Positions 32,845-41,505 of a stretch of 64,000 nucleotides of DNA are shown here, one piece after another. Each line of letters begins with the position of its first letter. The first letter of the stretch is position 1. Under the pieces are notes generated by a model that searched no databases, was not told the DNA's origin, and was given only the letters and a program-made list of their open reading frames with translations. A program made the translations under genes and the position numbers. This DNA is from Microbispora oryzae (GTDB lineage Bacteria; Actinomycetota; Actinomycetes; Streptosporangiales; Streptosporangiaceae), in NCBI RefSeq assembly GCF_017896165.1, contig NZ_JAFCNB010000025.1, positions 25,517 to 89,516 on the forward strand, read 5' to 3'.

Positions 32845-32876
32845 CTATCAGTGATAGAGTTCTCTATCGGTGATAG
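32845..32876. promoter_or_regulatory. Two tandem Tn10-like tet operators
   Basis: CTATCAGTGATAG (32845-32857) and CTATCGGTGATAG (32864-32876) sit 19 bp apart centre to centre. The first, with flanking CC and AG, reads as the core of the classical tetO2 sequence. They lie between the TetR-like gene (start 32830) and the divergent His-rich peptide gene (start 32903), exactly where tetO pairs lie in tetR/tetA systems. Sites this AT-rich stand out in this genome. Confidence 0.85.
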
Positions 32877-32902
32877 AGGCTTATGCGCCAGAGGAGGCAA
32901 CG

Positions 32903-33151
32903 ATGAGACACCGGCACTCGCTCCGCGACCTGCTGCACTCGGCGACCCATCGCATTCCGGGGGTTCCCGCGCACACCGAGCGGCCGGCCGGGCACCAGGG
33001 CCAGACCCGCCACGGTCATGGGTGGCAGCGCTCGCTCACGCACCACCGTTCGCACCACCACGGGTTCAACCACTCACCGGCCCGTCCGCCTCGCGTCCTG
33101 GCGGCGTGGCAGACGCGGATCGCCCGCTTGTTCGGTCAGGAGCCGGGATGA
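32903..33151 (+). CDS. Histidine-rich small protein under tetO control
   Basis: An 82-aa basic protein with about 14 histidines, several clustered in THHRSHHHGFNH (residues ~46-57), and a C-terminal amphipathic AAWQTRIARLFGQ. No family is recognised. An excellent ribosome site (GAGGAGG, 6-nt spacer), high third-position G/C and position just after the tet operators support expression. Metal binding or interaction with nucleic acid or acidic surfaces is possible from composition only. Its TGA overlaps an ATG (33148), coupling it to the ADP-ribosylglycohydrolase gene. Confidence 0.65.
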   Translation: MRHRHSLRDLLHSATHRIPGVPAHTERPAGHQGQTRHGHGWQRSLTHHRSHHHGFNHSPARPPRVLAAWQTRIARLFGQEPG

Positions 33152-34289
33152 AGGCAGCCGCGTCCGCGGCTGCGTTCTGGGAGGTGCGCTCGGTGACGCG
33201 CTGGGCGCGCCCATAGAGTTCTCCTCAATCGGTGCGATCCGAGCGCAGTACGGCCCGGACGGGGTCACCGGCCTGGTGGCCGGCGATGGGATGGTCGGGC
33301 TGGTCACCGATGACACGCAAATGACGCTGTTCACCCTGGAGGGCCTCCTGCGGGCCGACGTTCGGTTCGTCGGCAAGGGCATCTGTCATGTGCCGTCCGT
33401 GGTGCGCTTCGCCTACCTGCGCTGGCTGGACACCCAGGAGCACTCAGCGCCCCCGCCACGCGACGGCGACGATGACGAGCACTTCTTCCGTGACGGATGG
33501 CTGCGAGAGCAGCGATGGCTGTATGCGCGCCGGGCTCCTGGCAACGCCTGCCTGTCAGGGCTGCGAACCGAGTTCGGCCGGTCCGCGTCCTTCGGCCGGC
33601 CGGGGCCGGTCAACCCAGGATCCAAAGGGTGCGGCACGGTCATGAGGTCCGCGCCGTTCGGACTGGGTGGGGCTCACGCGCGGCAGACCTTCGAGATGGC
33701 CGCGGAGTGCGCGCAGATCACCCATGGCCACCCCACCGGCTACCTCGCGGCGGGCGCGTTCGCCGCGCTCATCCAGTTCCTGGTCCAGGGTTCGCCCCTG
33801 CCCCAAGCCGTCGCCGCCACCCTCGACCTGCTCGCGGAGTATCCGTCCCACCAGGAAACGACCCAGGCGCTGTGTGCGGCGGTCGCGCTGGCCGGCGACG
33901 GCGATCCGAGCCCGGAAAAGGTGGAACGGCTCGGCGGAGCGTGGGTCGCGGAGGAGGCCCTGGCGATCGCGGTCTACTGCGCGCTTGCCGAGCTGCCCGC
34001 CGCTCCGAGCCGCGGTGGTGGCTTCGGCTCCTACCGCGGTATCTCCCGGTTTCAGCGGGCTCTGCTGCTGGCGGTCAACCATTCAGGCGACAGCGACTCC
34101 ACCGGCGCCATGGTCGGCAACATCCTCGGCGCCGCCCACGGCGATCTGGTCCTGCCCGGTGACTGGCTCGTCCAGCTCGAAGGCCGCGCTGTCATCACCG
34201 AGCTCGCCGACGACTTCGCCACCCAGATGGCCGACGGCTGCGCAATGGCGCACTCCACAGCCTGGTTCACGAAGTACCCCGGTGGATGA
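33148..34289 (+). CDS. ADP-ribosylglycohydrolase (DraG-like) family protein, single-base frameshift next to start codon
   Basis: About 380 aa. The family motifs are intact: RVRGCVLGGALGDALGAPIEF (first metal-loop region) near the N-terminus, TDDTQMTL (metal-binding Asp residues), SKGCGTVMRSAPFGL, and NHSGDSDSTGAMVGNILGAAHG with the C-terminal metal-binding Asp/Asp/Thr. Such enzymes remove ADP-ribose from proteins or nucleic acids, or hydrolyse related small molecules. The coupled ATG at 33148 is one base out of phase with the protein; one inserted base after it would give a normal MxGSRVRGCVLGG start. The only in-frame ATG (33018) lies deep inside the His-rich gene and lacks a ribosome site. 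So this is a natural frameshift, a sequencing error or an unusual start. Confidence 0.75.
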
Positions 34290-34448
34290 CCCGCCCACGT
34301 GGAAAGGGGCGGCGGTTCGAGCTCCACCTGGCCGAGCACGGCATCCGGCTGCTTCGGCCGACCCGCAAGGGTGAACCGGAGCGGCCCGACTAGCGCGCTC
34401 GACCGGGCCTGTTTCCATGGAAGGGACAGTCGCCGGTACCGGCTCGGG

Positions 34449-35771
34449 TCATGCGTCGGTGCCCGTGGCCTCCAGCCAGGCGCGGGCGGCCAGCAGACGC
34501 CGGTTGCGGCCGTCGTCGCTCTCGAGTCCGAGCTTGGTGAAGATCCGTCGTAGATGCGTCTCGACGGTGCGGGGTGACAGGTGCAGGCATTCGGCTATCG
34601 CCGCGTCGCGGGCGCCCGCGGCGACCAGGGCGAGAACCTCGCGCTCACGCGGGCTGAGCAGTTCGAGCCCGGGTGGTGGCTGCGTGTTCGGTGGCGCTGC
34701 TGGAACGTCCGCGGGAGAGGACGGCACGGCGAACCGGGTCAGCATCGAGGACGTCCACCACCATGCGACGCCGATGACGGCGGTCACGGCGGCTACGGCG
34801 AGGCCCGAGAGCAAGGGCCCGGCGGGGCCGAGCGCAGCACCGGTCCAGGTGACGGCGAGCGTCACACCAGTGGCGGCGTACCCGCCGAGCACGCCGGAAA
34901 GCAGTCTGCGCGCCTTGGGGGACGACGTCGTCTCGTCGGTGGACGCCACGAGCGCCGCCGCGCCGAGGAGACAACCTGCGCCCATGGAGACGAGGTACGC
35001 GACGCTGCCGGCAGTCGGTGCGATGTCGCCGGGATCGTCGGCGACGGCCGTACCCATGCAGACGACAATCAGCAGAGGTGCGAGCGCCGCGGCGGCGGCG
35101 CCCAGGGTGGCGCTCGTGCGTTCAGCTGCCGGGACGCGAGCCGCGCCGTACGCGAGGAGCAGTGCGGTGGTGAGCATGACGAGGCTCACGAGGACGGTGG
35201 CGGCGGTGGTGGCGGCACTGATGTGCCAATCGTCCGGCGCCGCCGGGGGGTGACCGGCGAACGGGTGCGCGGACCGCAGCAGCGGCGCCATGGCACCGAC
35301 CGCACTCGCGACGAGGATGCCGTACAGGATCGACCACCGGTGAGCGTGCGGCCGGGCGCTCAGCGCTGAGAACTGCAACACGGCAAGCGGTACGGGCCAC
35401 CAGGCTCCCCAGATCCCGACGAGGAGAGAGGCCGCGCCGGAGCCGGTGGTGACCGCGACAACGGCGAGCGCGCTGAGCACGAGGTACAGCAGGAGGGCGA
35501 CGGCCAGGGCGAGGAGCCGGCCGCTGCCCGTACGGTCACCCCTGTCCGCCATCCCTCGGGACAGCAGCGCGATCCCCACGGCGCCGCCCGCGAGGGCGAG
35601 CGTCGAGATGGGATGAGTGGTGTAGCCGCCAGTGCCTCCGGCGCGTGCGACGGTGAGGGTGACCACCGAACACAGTCCGAGCCCCGCGATCAACAAACCA
35701 GCCAGCCATCGCCCCGGGCTCTCAGGCGGTATGCGCGCGTTGAGCATCGGCACCCCCGAGGAGTTCTCCAT
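34449..35771 (-). CDS. Membrane-anchored LuxR-family regulator
   Basis: A 440-aa protein. About ten hydrophobic segments occupy residues 1-340, and a LuxR/GerE helix-turn-helix forms the C-terminus (LLSPREREVLALVAAGARDAAIAECLHLSPRTVETHLRRIFTKLGL, in pieces, then NRRLLAARAWLEA). No receiver, PAS or ATPase domain is seen, so the DNA-binding domain is tethered to the membrane. ATG 35771 has a TACACT -10-like box about 15 nt upstream; ATG 35747 is an alternative. A paralogue of the same layout lies at 38.0-39.0 kb. The target is unknown; the divergent Pr6Pr-like membrane gene is a candidate. Confidence 0.8.
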   Translation of the reverse strand: MENSSGVPMLNARIPPESPGRWLAGLLIAGLGLCSVVTLTVARAGGTGGYTTHPISTLALAGGAVGIALLSRGMADRGDRTGSGRLLALAVALLLYLVLSALAVVAVTTGSGAASLLVGIWGAWWPVPLAVLQFSALSARPHAHRWSILYGILVASAVGAMAPLLRSAHPFAGHPPAAPDDWHISAATTAATVLVSLVMLTTALLLAYGAARVPAAERTSATLGAAAAALAPLLIVVCMGTAVADDPGDIAPTAGSVAYLVSMGAGCLLGAAALVASTDETTSSPKARRLLSGVLGGYAATGVTLAVTWTGAALGPAGPLLSGLAVAAVTAVIGVAWWWTSSMLTRFAVPSSPADVPAAPPNTQPPPGLELLSPREREVLALVAAGARDAAIAECLHLSPRTVETHLRRIFTKLGLESDDGRNRRLLAARAWLEATGTDA

Positions 35772-35930
35772 GCGTGGCTGCAAGCGAGTGTAGCTGGACA
35801 GGCCGCAGAGGCCTCAGATTCAGGGCTTTCCCGGACACCGGTCAGCAACGTTCAGGGCTGACCCGTATAGCGGCCACGGCCGCGGAGCCCGAGCTTGCCC
35901 TTGTACACCCCCCGATCTGAGAGGTCTTCC

Positions 35931-36626
35931 GTGGTCGCTGTTCCTCCAACCCGGACCGTTCGAATCCTGCCCGTCGTCGTCGCAGGCGTCCTGCTGCTGG
36001 TCGCGACGGTCACCTTCGTCGTCATCGACCCGCTGCTCGCCTGGGACGATGCCAACCCGTTCCTCGGCCGGGGCCGGCTGCTCCTGTATTTCACGAGCCA
36101 GTCGAACCTGCTGGCCGTGTCCGCCTGCGTGGTGTTCGGGGTCGCGCTGCTGCGTGGCCGGAATCCGGGCCGGGCTGCCGAATACTTGCGCGGGCTCGCC
36201 GCCGTGGACATGGCCATCACCGGGATCGTCGCCAACGTCCTGCTCGCCGAGCCCGACGCTCCGTGGAGCTTTTCGGACTTCGTACTCCACCAAGCGATGC
36301 CGGTCCTCATGGTCGTGTGGTGGATCGCCGCCCCACCCGCCCAACCATTGCCCGTCACGGCGGTCGCACTGTGGCTCGCGCACCCGGTGATCTGGACCGC
36401 CATGACCCTCACCTACGCGGCCGAGTCGAGCGACCGCTGGTACCCGTACTTCTTCCTCGATCCCGCGCAGGTCGGTGGGTGGGGCGGCGTCGCGGCGTTC
36501 GTGGCGATGATCCACCTCGTGATCGGCATTCTCGGTCTGGGCGCGGTGCTCGCCAGCCGCGCACAGTGGTCGGACGCCGTGGGGAAGCGTTGGGACGCGA
36601 AGTCACCACGCGCCACGACGAGATGA
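35931..36626 (+). CDS. Pr6Pr-family membrane protein
   Basis: A 231-aa protein with about six to seven TM segments. FLGRGRLLLYFTSQSNLLAVSACVVFG, LHQAMPVLMVVWWI and TLTYAAESSDRWYPYFFLDP are the motifs of the Pr6Pr family of uncharacterised actinobacterial membrane proteins (Y-F-T-x-Q-S-N in TM2). GTG 35931 is preferred because GAGAGG lies 6 nt before it; the upstream TTG has no ribosome site. It is divergent from the membrane LuxR gene, with a CAGGGCT direct repeat in the gap (near 35820-35860). Confidence 0.75.
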   Translation: MVAVPPTRTVRILPVVVAGVLLLVATVTFVVIDPLLAWDDANPFLGRGRLLLYFTSQSNLLAVSACVVFGVALLRGRNPGRAAEYLRGLAAVDMAITGIVANVLLAEPDAPWSFSDFVLHQAMPVLMVVWWIAAPPAQPLPVTAVALWLAHPVIWTAMTLTYAAESSDRWYPYFFLDPAQVGGWGGVAAFVAMIHLVIGILGLGAVLASRAQWSDAVGKRWDAKSPRATTR

Positions 36627-36693
36627 TCTACCAGCGTCAACGGTTCCGACGGAGCTGAATGAACAACGGCGTGATCTCAACTCCGTACAGGCC

Positions 36694-37086
36694 CTAGGAC
36701 GGTGCCAGCGTGCGCAGGACATCGAACTCGTTGCCCTCGGGATCGGCCATGACCACCCAGCTCCGGCCGGAGCCCTGCCCCACGTCCACCTTGGCGGCGC
36801 CGAGGCCGAGCAGCCTGGCCACCTCCTCGTCGGTACCGCCGTCGATCGGGCTGACGTCGAGGTGGAGCCGGTTCTTCACGGTCTTGCCCTCGGGCACCCG
36901 GATGAACACCAGAGTGGGCGGCATCTGACGGGCCCGGACCTCCTCGACGGTCGGCTCCCAGGAGCCGATCTCGACCTTGCCCTCGCTCCGGTCGATCACC
37001 TTGAAGTCCAGGACCGCGCACCAGAAGGCCGCGAGCCGCTCCGGATCGTGGCAGTCGACAACCAACTCGGTGAACCTACTGGTCAT
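36694..37086 (-). CDS. VOC/glyoxalase-like domain protein
   Basis: A 130-aa Glyoxalase_6-type protein: TELVVDCHDPERLAAFWCAVLDFKV, TVKNRLHLDVSP and VVMADPEGNEFDVL. The LHLDV and NEFDV segments carry the usual metal-ligand positions. ATG at 37086. A close relative in motif layout of the proteins at 61.6 and 63.4 kb. The substrate is unknown. Confidence 0.83.
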   Translation of the reverse strand: MTSRFTELVVDCHDPERLAAFWCAVLDFKVIDRSEGKVEIGSWEPTVEEVRARQMPPTLVFIRVPEGKTVKNRLHLDVSPIDGGTDEEVARLLGLGAAKVDVGQGSGRSWVVMADPEGNEFDVLRTLAPS

Positions 37087-37166
37087 GACTCCCCCAACAG
37101 TGCGGACGGGGGCTTAGCCTATGGGGCCGCGCCACCCCTCCGGCAAGTCCGGGATCGCTACGACCA

Positions 37167-37899
37167 CTAACCCTCGGAATCGATCATCTTGGGCAGCGCC
37201 CGCCCCAGCGCCCTCTTGGAAGCCTTCCAGACTGTCGGGCCCCCGCCGCCTGCTGTAGGCCCGATGCGATGAAGGTTCGACCCGCCGCGCAGCCATGGTG
37301 TACGGCCGAGCATCTCAGCCGGCAGCCCGACGAACACGATGATGTACAGGATGCCCACGATCGACAGCCAACGCGGCATCGTCCTCGACAACAGCGTTCC
37401 GATGAGCGCGACCAGCACGCCGACCGCGATGGCGATCTGGGTGCCGACGATCGCCGGGACAAGCAAGCTTTGATGTGCGTTCAGCAGGTCGAAAAGCTTC
37501 CGTCCCTCGGTTTCGGGCAGCACCGCGGGATCGGCGGCGTAGGCGAACGGCAGCACCTCCGCGGTGATCGTGAGCGCGAAGAGGATCCCGCCGAGGCCGG
37601 ACAGCAGAGCGCCGATGAGGTTCAGCACGCTGCCCCCTGCCGTGGGCGAGTAGCACGAGAAAGATCGCCGCGGCGACCCAGGAAACCGCGTATCCCGCGC
37701 CGTCGAGGTACAGGTTCATCGGCCAGTAGGCGCCGCCGAGCGCTCGCACGTCGTCGTATCGGACTGTGCCGTCGAAGGGGGCCCGCATCGCGAAGTAGGT
37801 GCGGGCGGCGAGCGAGGTGAACAGCAGGACGAAGAGCCCGATAAGGGCGACACGCCGCGTGGTTGAACATGCGGGGACTGACCGGGAGGACGGCGGCAT
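37167..37899 (-). pseudogene. Frameshifted multi-TM membrane protein with replaced C-terminus
   Basis: The first frame (from ATG 37899) encodes TM1-TM2 (RRVALIGLFVLLFTSLAARTYFAMRAPFDG through YAVSWVAAAIFLVLLAHGRG). The second frame continues as SVLNLIGALLSGLGGILFALTITAEVLPFAYA and three further TMs to about 37280. The shift falls in a run of five C (five G on the coding strand, 37633-37637). Removing one G restores a continuous five- to six-TM protein of unrecognised family. The last ~35 residues fall in the dispersed repeat shared with 32.1 kb, so the native C-terminus has probably been lost as well. Confidence 0.65.
37222..37275. repeat. Dispersed repeat, copy B
   Basis: The counterpart of 32091-32140. 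The identical 20-bp core is at 37256-37275. It forms the 3' end of the decayed membrane-protein gene, which suggests that the element's insertion truncated that gene. Confidence 0.6.
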
Positions 37900-38041
37900 C
37901 CGGCCCCCGTGAGTTCGATTGCGGTCACGGTTGTCGTCTCTTTCCTTCGATTGGTGACGGCGCTGTTCGCGCTGTTTTGATCGTCGGCAGAGGGACGTGC
38001 GGACCGCATCGGTGTTAGCACCTATCTGACATTTATCCCGC

Positions 38042-38991
38042 TCAGCGGCGCCGGTTCGCCGTGGAGTTGTCAAGCCAGATCCGCGCGGCCTGCACGCGGC
38101 GGTTCGTCCCGGCCTCCGGCTTGAGGTCGAGCATGACGAAGATCGCGCGGAGGTGGGTGTCGACTGTGCGCTCGGAGACGACCAGTTGGGCCGCGATCCC
38201 GGCATTGCTCGCGCCCTCGGCGAGGACGGCGAGTACCTCTGCCTCGCGGGGTGTCAGGCCCGGAACCGGTGTCGCCCCGAGCGGCGCAGGAACGTCCTCG
38301 TCCTGGGCCGGCTGCTCCTCGGGGGTCAGGACGCAGGCGAGCCGTCCGGTCCAGGCCCAGGTGCCGCCGACGACGACGAGTGTCATGACCGCGACAAGGA
38401 CCCGGCGAGTGCGACGAGGAACGCGACCGAGCCCAGCGACGGCTCCACGGCTCCGGGGTCGCGGGCGATGGCCAGCATGAGGCAGAAGCAGACGGTGAGC
38501 GGAGCGCTGGTCGTCCCGGCCGCGGCGACGCCGATCCTCGCGCGGGCAGATTCCGCGGAGCCGAGCGCGGCACGCCACAGTGTGATCGGGATGAGTAGGA
38601 GGGCCGACGCGCCAAGAAGCGTGGCGAGGCCCCCGAGCGGTTTGAGCACTGTCCGCCAGGACTCCGGCGCGATGGTCGGCAGGCCGGCGAAGGGGTCGCT
38701 CGGCGTCGACAGCAGCGAGTTCGCGAGCGTCACCGCGATGATCGCCAAGATGAGGGGCTGATGCGTCCACGGTGCTCGACCGCCGGTCCGGATGGCCGCG
38801 GAGGCGGCCAGCTGCATGAGTGCCAGCGGTGGGATCCAGGCTGAACTCCACACTGTGACCGCGAGCGCGGCGGCCCCGTCGTGACCCGCCAGCCGGAGCG
38901 CGAGCAGGGCGGCCACTGCGGCAGCACCGGTGGCCCCGGCGGCTAAGGGCAACATGCGGATCGCCACTGAGGCCTGGGTGATGGCGGTCAT
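38042..38991 (-). pseudogene. Membrane-anchored LuxR-family regulator, frameshifted
   Basis: A paralogue of the 34.4-kb regulator. From ATG 38991 the frame gives about six TM segments and ends at LGSVAFLVALAGSLSRS. The next frame carries VLVAVMTLVVVGGTWAW, a linker, and a full LuxR helix-turn-helix (GLTPREAEVLAVLAEGASNAGIAAQLVVSERTVDTHLRAIFVMLDL, in pieces). The break maps to a run of three C (38401-38403); one extra base would give a continuous protein. Each half alone would be non-functional as a regulator, although the C-terminal half could act if re-initiated at the ATG near 38390. Confidence 0.7.
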
Positions 38992-39024
38992 CCTGGTCTG
39001 CCCTCGGAGACCTGTGCTGCCGGG

Positions 39025-39852
39025 TCAGGCGGTGGCGAGGACGGTCACCGGGTCGCCGACCTGGATTTCGCCGTAGTCGCGAGGAACGAAGCGGACTCCG
39101 AACCAGGTCTTGCCGTCCCAGCGCCGGTGGCGGGCCAGGGTGCGGAGGGGCTCCTTGCCCTTCTCGAGTGTGGAGGGGTCGTAGGTGGTCACGGCGCAGC
39201 GGTCGCAGAGTTCGGACATGCGGAAGCGGAGGTTGCCGATGCGGATCTCGCGCCAGGTGTCCTCGACGTAGGGGGCGAAGCCGTCCACGATGAGATTGGG
39301 GCGGAAGCGGGCCATGTCGAGGGAGGCGGGGACCGCCTCCTGACGTTCAAGGGCGCCCTCGGCGATCCAGTCGTCGAGCCGGCGGAGGGAAGCACGGGAG
39401 GTGAGCATGAAGGGGGCGTCCCCTGCCAGGCTGACGACATCGCCGGGGAGGCCGCCGTGGGAGGCCGGGACGCGGCAGCGGCGGGGGTCGTCGAGCCAGA
39501 CGAGACAGGCGGGTTTCCCCAACAAGCGGGTGAACCAGGCGTGGGCCTCCGGGTGGGCGAGGACCGCCGTGTCCAGTTCCACGAAGTGGATGGGGACGTG
39601 CTCACCGGTGGCCGGGGGGACCTTCAGCTGCGGCATTCCGGGGGCCTCAAGCAGGAGGCCGCCCTCTGTCGTGGGGGTGGCCACGACGGAGAGCATCCGT
39701 GGATTCTCCCCGGCCCAGTGAAGGTTGCCGGATTCGTCCACCACGGCCCATCGGCGATCTCCCGCCAGCCCCCACGGCTCAACGACCGCCGAATTAACAA
39801 TCCACCCAGAAACCGACTTAACCGGATATCTGCGGATCTCGGCCAGCTCCAT
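39025..39852 (-). CDS. MOSC-domain protein (YcbX/mARC-like)
   Basis: A 275-aa protein. The N-terminal beta-barrel domain begins ELAEIRRYPVKSVSGW (MOSC_N: Y-P-x-K-S). The C-terminal MOSC domain carries ARFRPNLIVDGFAPYVEDTWREIRIG and SELCDRCAVTTYDPST, where the first Cys is the expected molybdenum-cofactor ligand. Such proteins reduce N-hydroxylated bases and similar compounds. They often receive electrons from a ferredoxin; a ferredoxin-MBL protein is encoded 0.7 kb away on the same strand. Start ATG at 39852; the gene stands alone with no close upstream partner. Confidence 0.85.
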   Translation of the reverse strand: MELAEIRRYPVKSVSGWIVNSAVVEPWGLAGDRRWAVVDESGNLHWAGENPRMLSVVATPTTEGGLLLEAPGMPQLKVPPATGEHVPIHFVELDTAVLAHPEAHAWFTRLLGKPACLVWLDDPRRCRVPASHGGLPGDVVSLAGDAPFMLTSRASLRRLDDWIAEGALERQEAVPASLDMARFRPNLIVDGFAPYVEDTWREIRIGNLRFRMSELCDRCAVTTYDPSTLEKGKEPLRTLARHRRWDGKTWFGVRFVPRDYGEIQVGDPVTVLATA

Positions 39853-39903
39853 TGCGCCAGCGTACGTCCGAGAATCATTTCTCGGAAGCCGTGAGATTCG
39901 GCG

Positions 39904-40560
39904 TCACGTTATTGCGGGGCCATCACCCACGCCATCCGTGGCCGCGTGGTGTCGGTAGGCGCCCGGTGGTGTGCCGTATTGGCGTTTGAAAGCATGGGTG
40001 AAGGCGTATGGCGAGGTGTAGCCGACCTGATGAGCGATCGTATTGACGGGTGCGTCGCACGTACGCAGGAGCCGGGCCGCCGTGGTCAGCCGCCACCAGG
40101 TCAGGTACGTCAGCGGTGGCTGCCCGACCAGGTACAGTTCCTCGACGGTCCACTGCCGGCCCGCTTCCGCGTGGATGGCACGTAGAGCGGCCGCGATGAA
40201 CGGATCGTGCAGGGCCGCGGCCCAGCCGGTGTGAGAGTCGTCGTGAGAACGTCGTTCGCTGAACCAGGCCCGCAGGATGTACAGCAGGAGCAGATCGAGC
40301 AGCGTGGGAAGTACGGCATCGGCACCTGGACGGGGCGGGCGCCGCAGTTCGCTCCCGAGGAGGTCGACCGCCGCGCGTAGGAAAGCCGCCGAAAGCAGCG
40401 CTTCACCTACGTACTCGACGCCCTCGACGCCCTCGGCGCCGGCGGCCGCGGCGCCCGTGGCGTCGTGCAGCGGTACAGAAAGTGCCGCTGGGATTGATCT
40501 TGCTTCGGGTTCGCCTACCGCGCGGGCACTTCGAGCCGGCGGGAGACTGCTGCGAACCCG
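39904..40560 (-). pseudogene. AraC-family regulator remnant (5' truncated, HTH damaged)
   Basis: One frame ending at a TGA (39904-39906) encodes the C-terminal part of an AraC/XylS regulator of the cupin_6 type: LLSAAFLRAAVDLLGSELRRP, DPFIAAALRAIHAEAGRQWTVEELY, then VGQPPLTYLTWWRLTTAARLLR and VGYTSPYAFTHAFKRQYGTPPGAYR. Roughly 18-20 residues normally found between WTVEEL and VGQPPLTYL (the first HTH helices) are missing as an apparently in-frame deletion. No start or cupin N-terminus exists, because the frame runs into the MBL gene at 40576. It is therefore a decayed gene. Confidence 0.7.
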
Positions 40561-40575
40561 TGTGAGTTAGGTGTG

Positions 40576-41454
40576 CTACTCGTCCGCCAGGTCGCGCCGC
40601 AGGCGGGCGACCAGCGCCTGCAGCCGTCGGCGCATGTCGCCCGGTTCGAGCGTCGGACTCATCGTGCCGTGGGTGGGAACGACCCGTGTGAAACCGAAGC
40701 CGTCGAGCCGCTGGAGTGAGTCGACCTGGGTGGGCCAGGAGTACCAGCACACGAACGGTTCTGCGCTGAGGTCATGACGGTAGGGGTCCCAGCCGAGCGA
40801 GTCGCCGGTGAACAGGGTGCCATCGTCACTCAAGTACATGACGTGTCCCTCGGTGTGCCCCGGGGTGGGGATCGCCAGCACGCCGGCGGCGACCTCGCAG
40901 GTGTCGGCACTCGTCAGAATCCGGTCTGCGAACGGGGCGGCGTCAGCGTCGGCAGCATGGATGGCCACTTCAGCACCGAACGCATCGGCATAGCGCTCGG
41001 CGTCGCCGACGTCGTCGCGGTGCGTCAGCAAGATCGCCGCGATGCCACCGAGCGACTCCATCCAGGCACGTAGCGACGGGGTGAAGCGCGGCGCGTCGAC
41101 GAGGAGGTTGCCCGCGGCGCGCTGCACGAGGAAGGCATTGCCGCCTGCGGCCTTGGGCGAGTTCGAGCCCGTCCGCCAAGTGGCGGGTGCGATCTCCAGG
41201 GGGTGGTGTCGCCGCCACGTCACGCCGGATTCGGTGCCGATCGACCGGGACGGGCACACCTCGGCGGCGAGCTGTGCCTGCAGAACCTCGTCTTCGGTGG
41301 TTGGCTGGCGGGTCATGACGAAGTGCTTGCCGTCGGTTGCCAGCCCGAACAGCGTCGGCGCGAGCGAGACCGAACCCCCGCAGCCGATACAGCGGTCGTC
41401 GACGAACCAGTCTCCGGCCGCGCTCTCAGGGTGGCGCCGGTCTCCGCGAGCCAT
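40576..41454 (-). CDS. Ferredoxin-like 4Fe-4S domain fused to MBL-fold hydrolase
   Basis: A 292-aa protein. The N-terminal DDRCIGCGGSVSLAPTLF and later EVCPSRSIG provide a reduced ferredoxin-like cysteine set. The rest is a metallo-beta-lactamase fold (GNLLVDAPRF, LLTHRDDVGDAERYADAFG, PTPGHTEGHVMYLSDDGTLFTGDSL, VPTHG). The usual HxHxDH reads THRDDVGD, so the first metal site is altered. Start ATG 41454 with AGAGGAGGA at 6 nt. It is divergent from a TetR gene across a perfect 22-bp palindrome. The probable function is a redox-linked hydrolase or thioesterase-like enzyme; the substrate is unknown. Confidence 0.82.
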   Translation of the reverse strand: MARGDRRHPESAAGDWFVDDRCIGCGGSVSLAPTLFGLATDGKHFVMTRQPTTEDEVLQAQLAAEVCPSRSIGTESGVTWRRHHPLEIAPATWRTGSNSPKAAGGNAFLVQRAAGNLLVDAPRFTPSLRAWMESLGGIAAILLTHRDDVGDAERYADAFGAEVAIHAADADAAPFADRILTSADTCEVAAGVLAIPTPGHTEGHVMYLSDDGTLFTGDSLGWDPYRHDLSAEPFVCWYSWPTQVDSLQRLDGFGFTRVVPTHGTMSPTLEPGDMRRRLQALVARLRRDLADE

Positions 41455-41505
41455 CGTCGTTCCTCCTCTGAGCCAAGGGTCACCAGGGGGATCAGCGTAA
41501 CACCA

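Noticed and set aside
33282..34289. Shorter ADP-ribosylglycohydrolase starting at ATG 33291
   Set aside because: It would lose the conserved GDALGAP metal-loop region, so an N-terminal frameshift is a better explanation.
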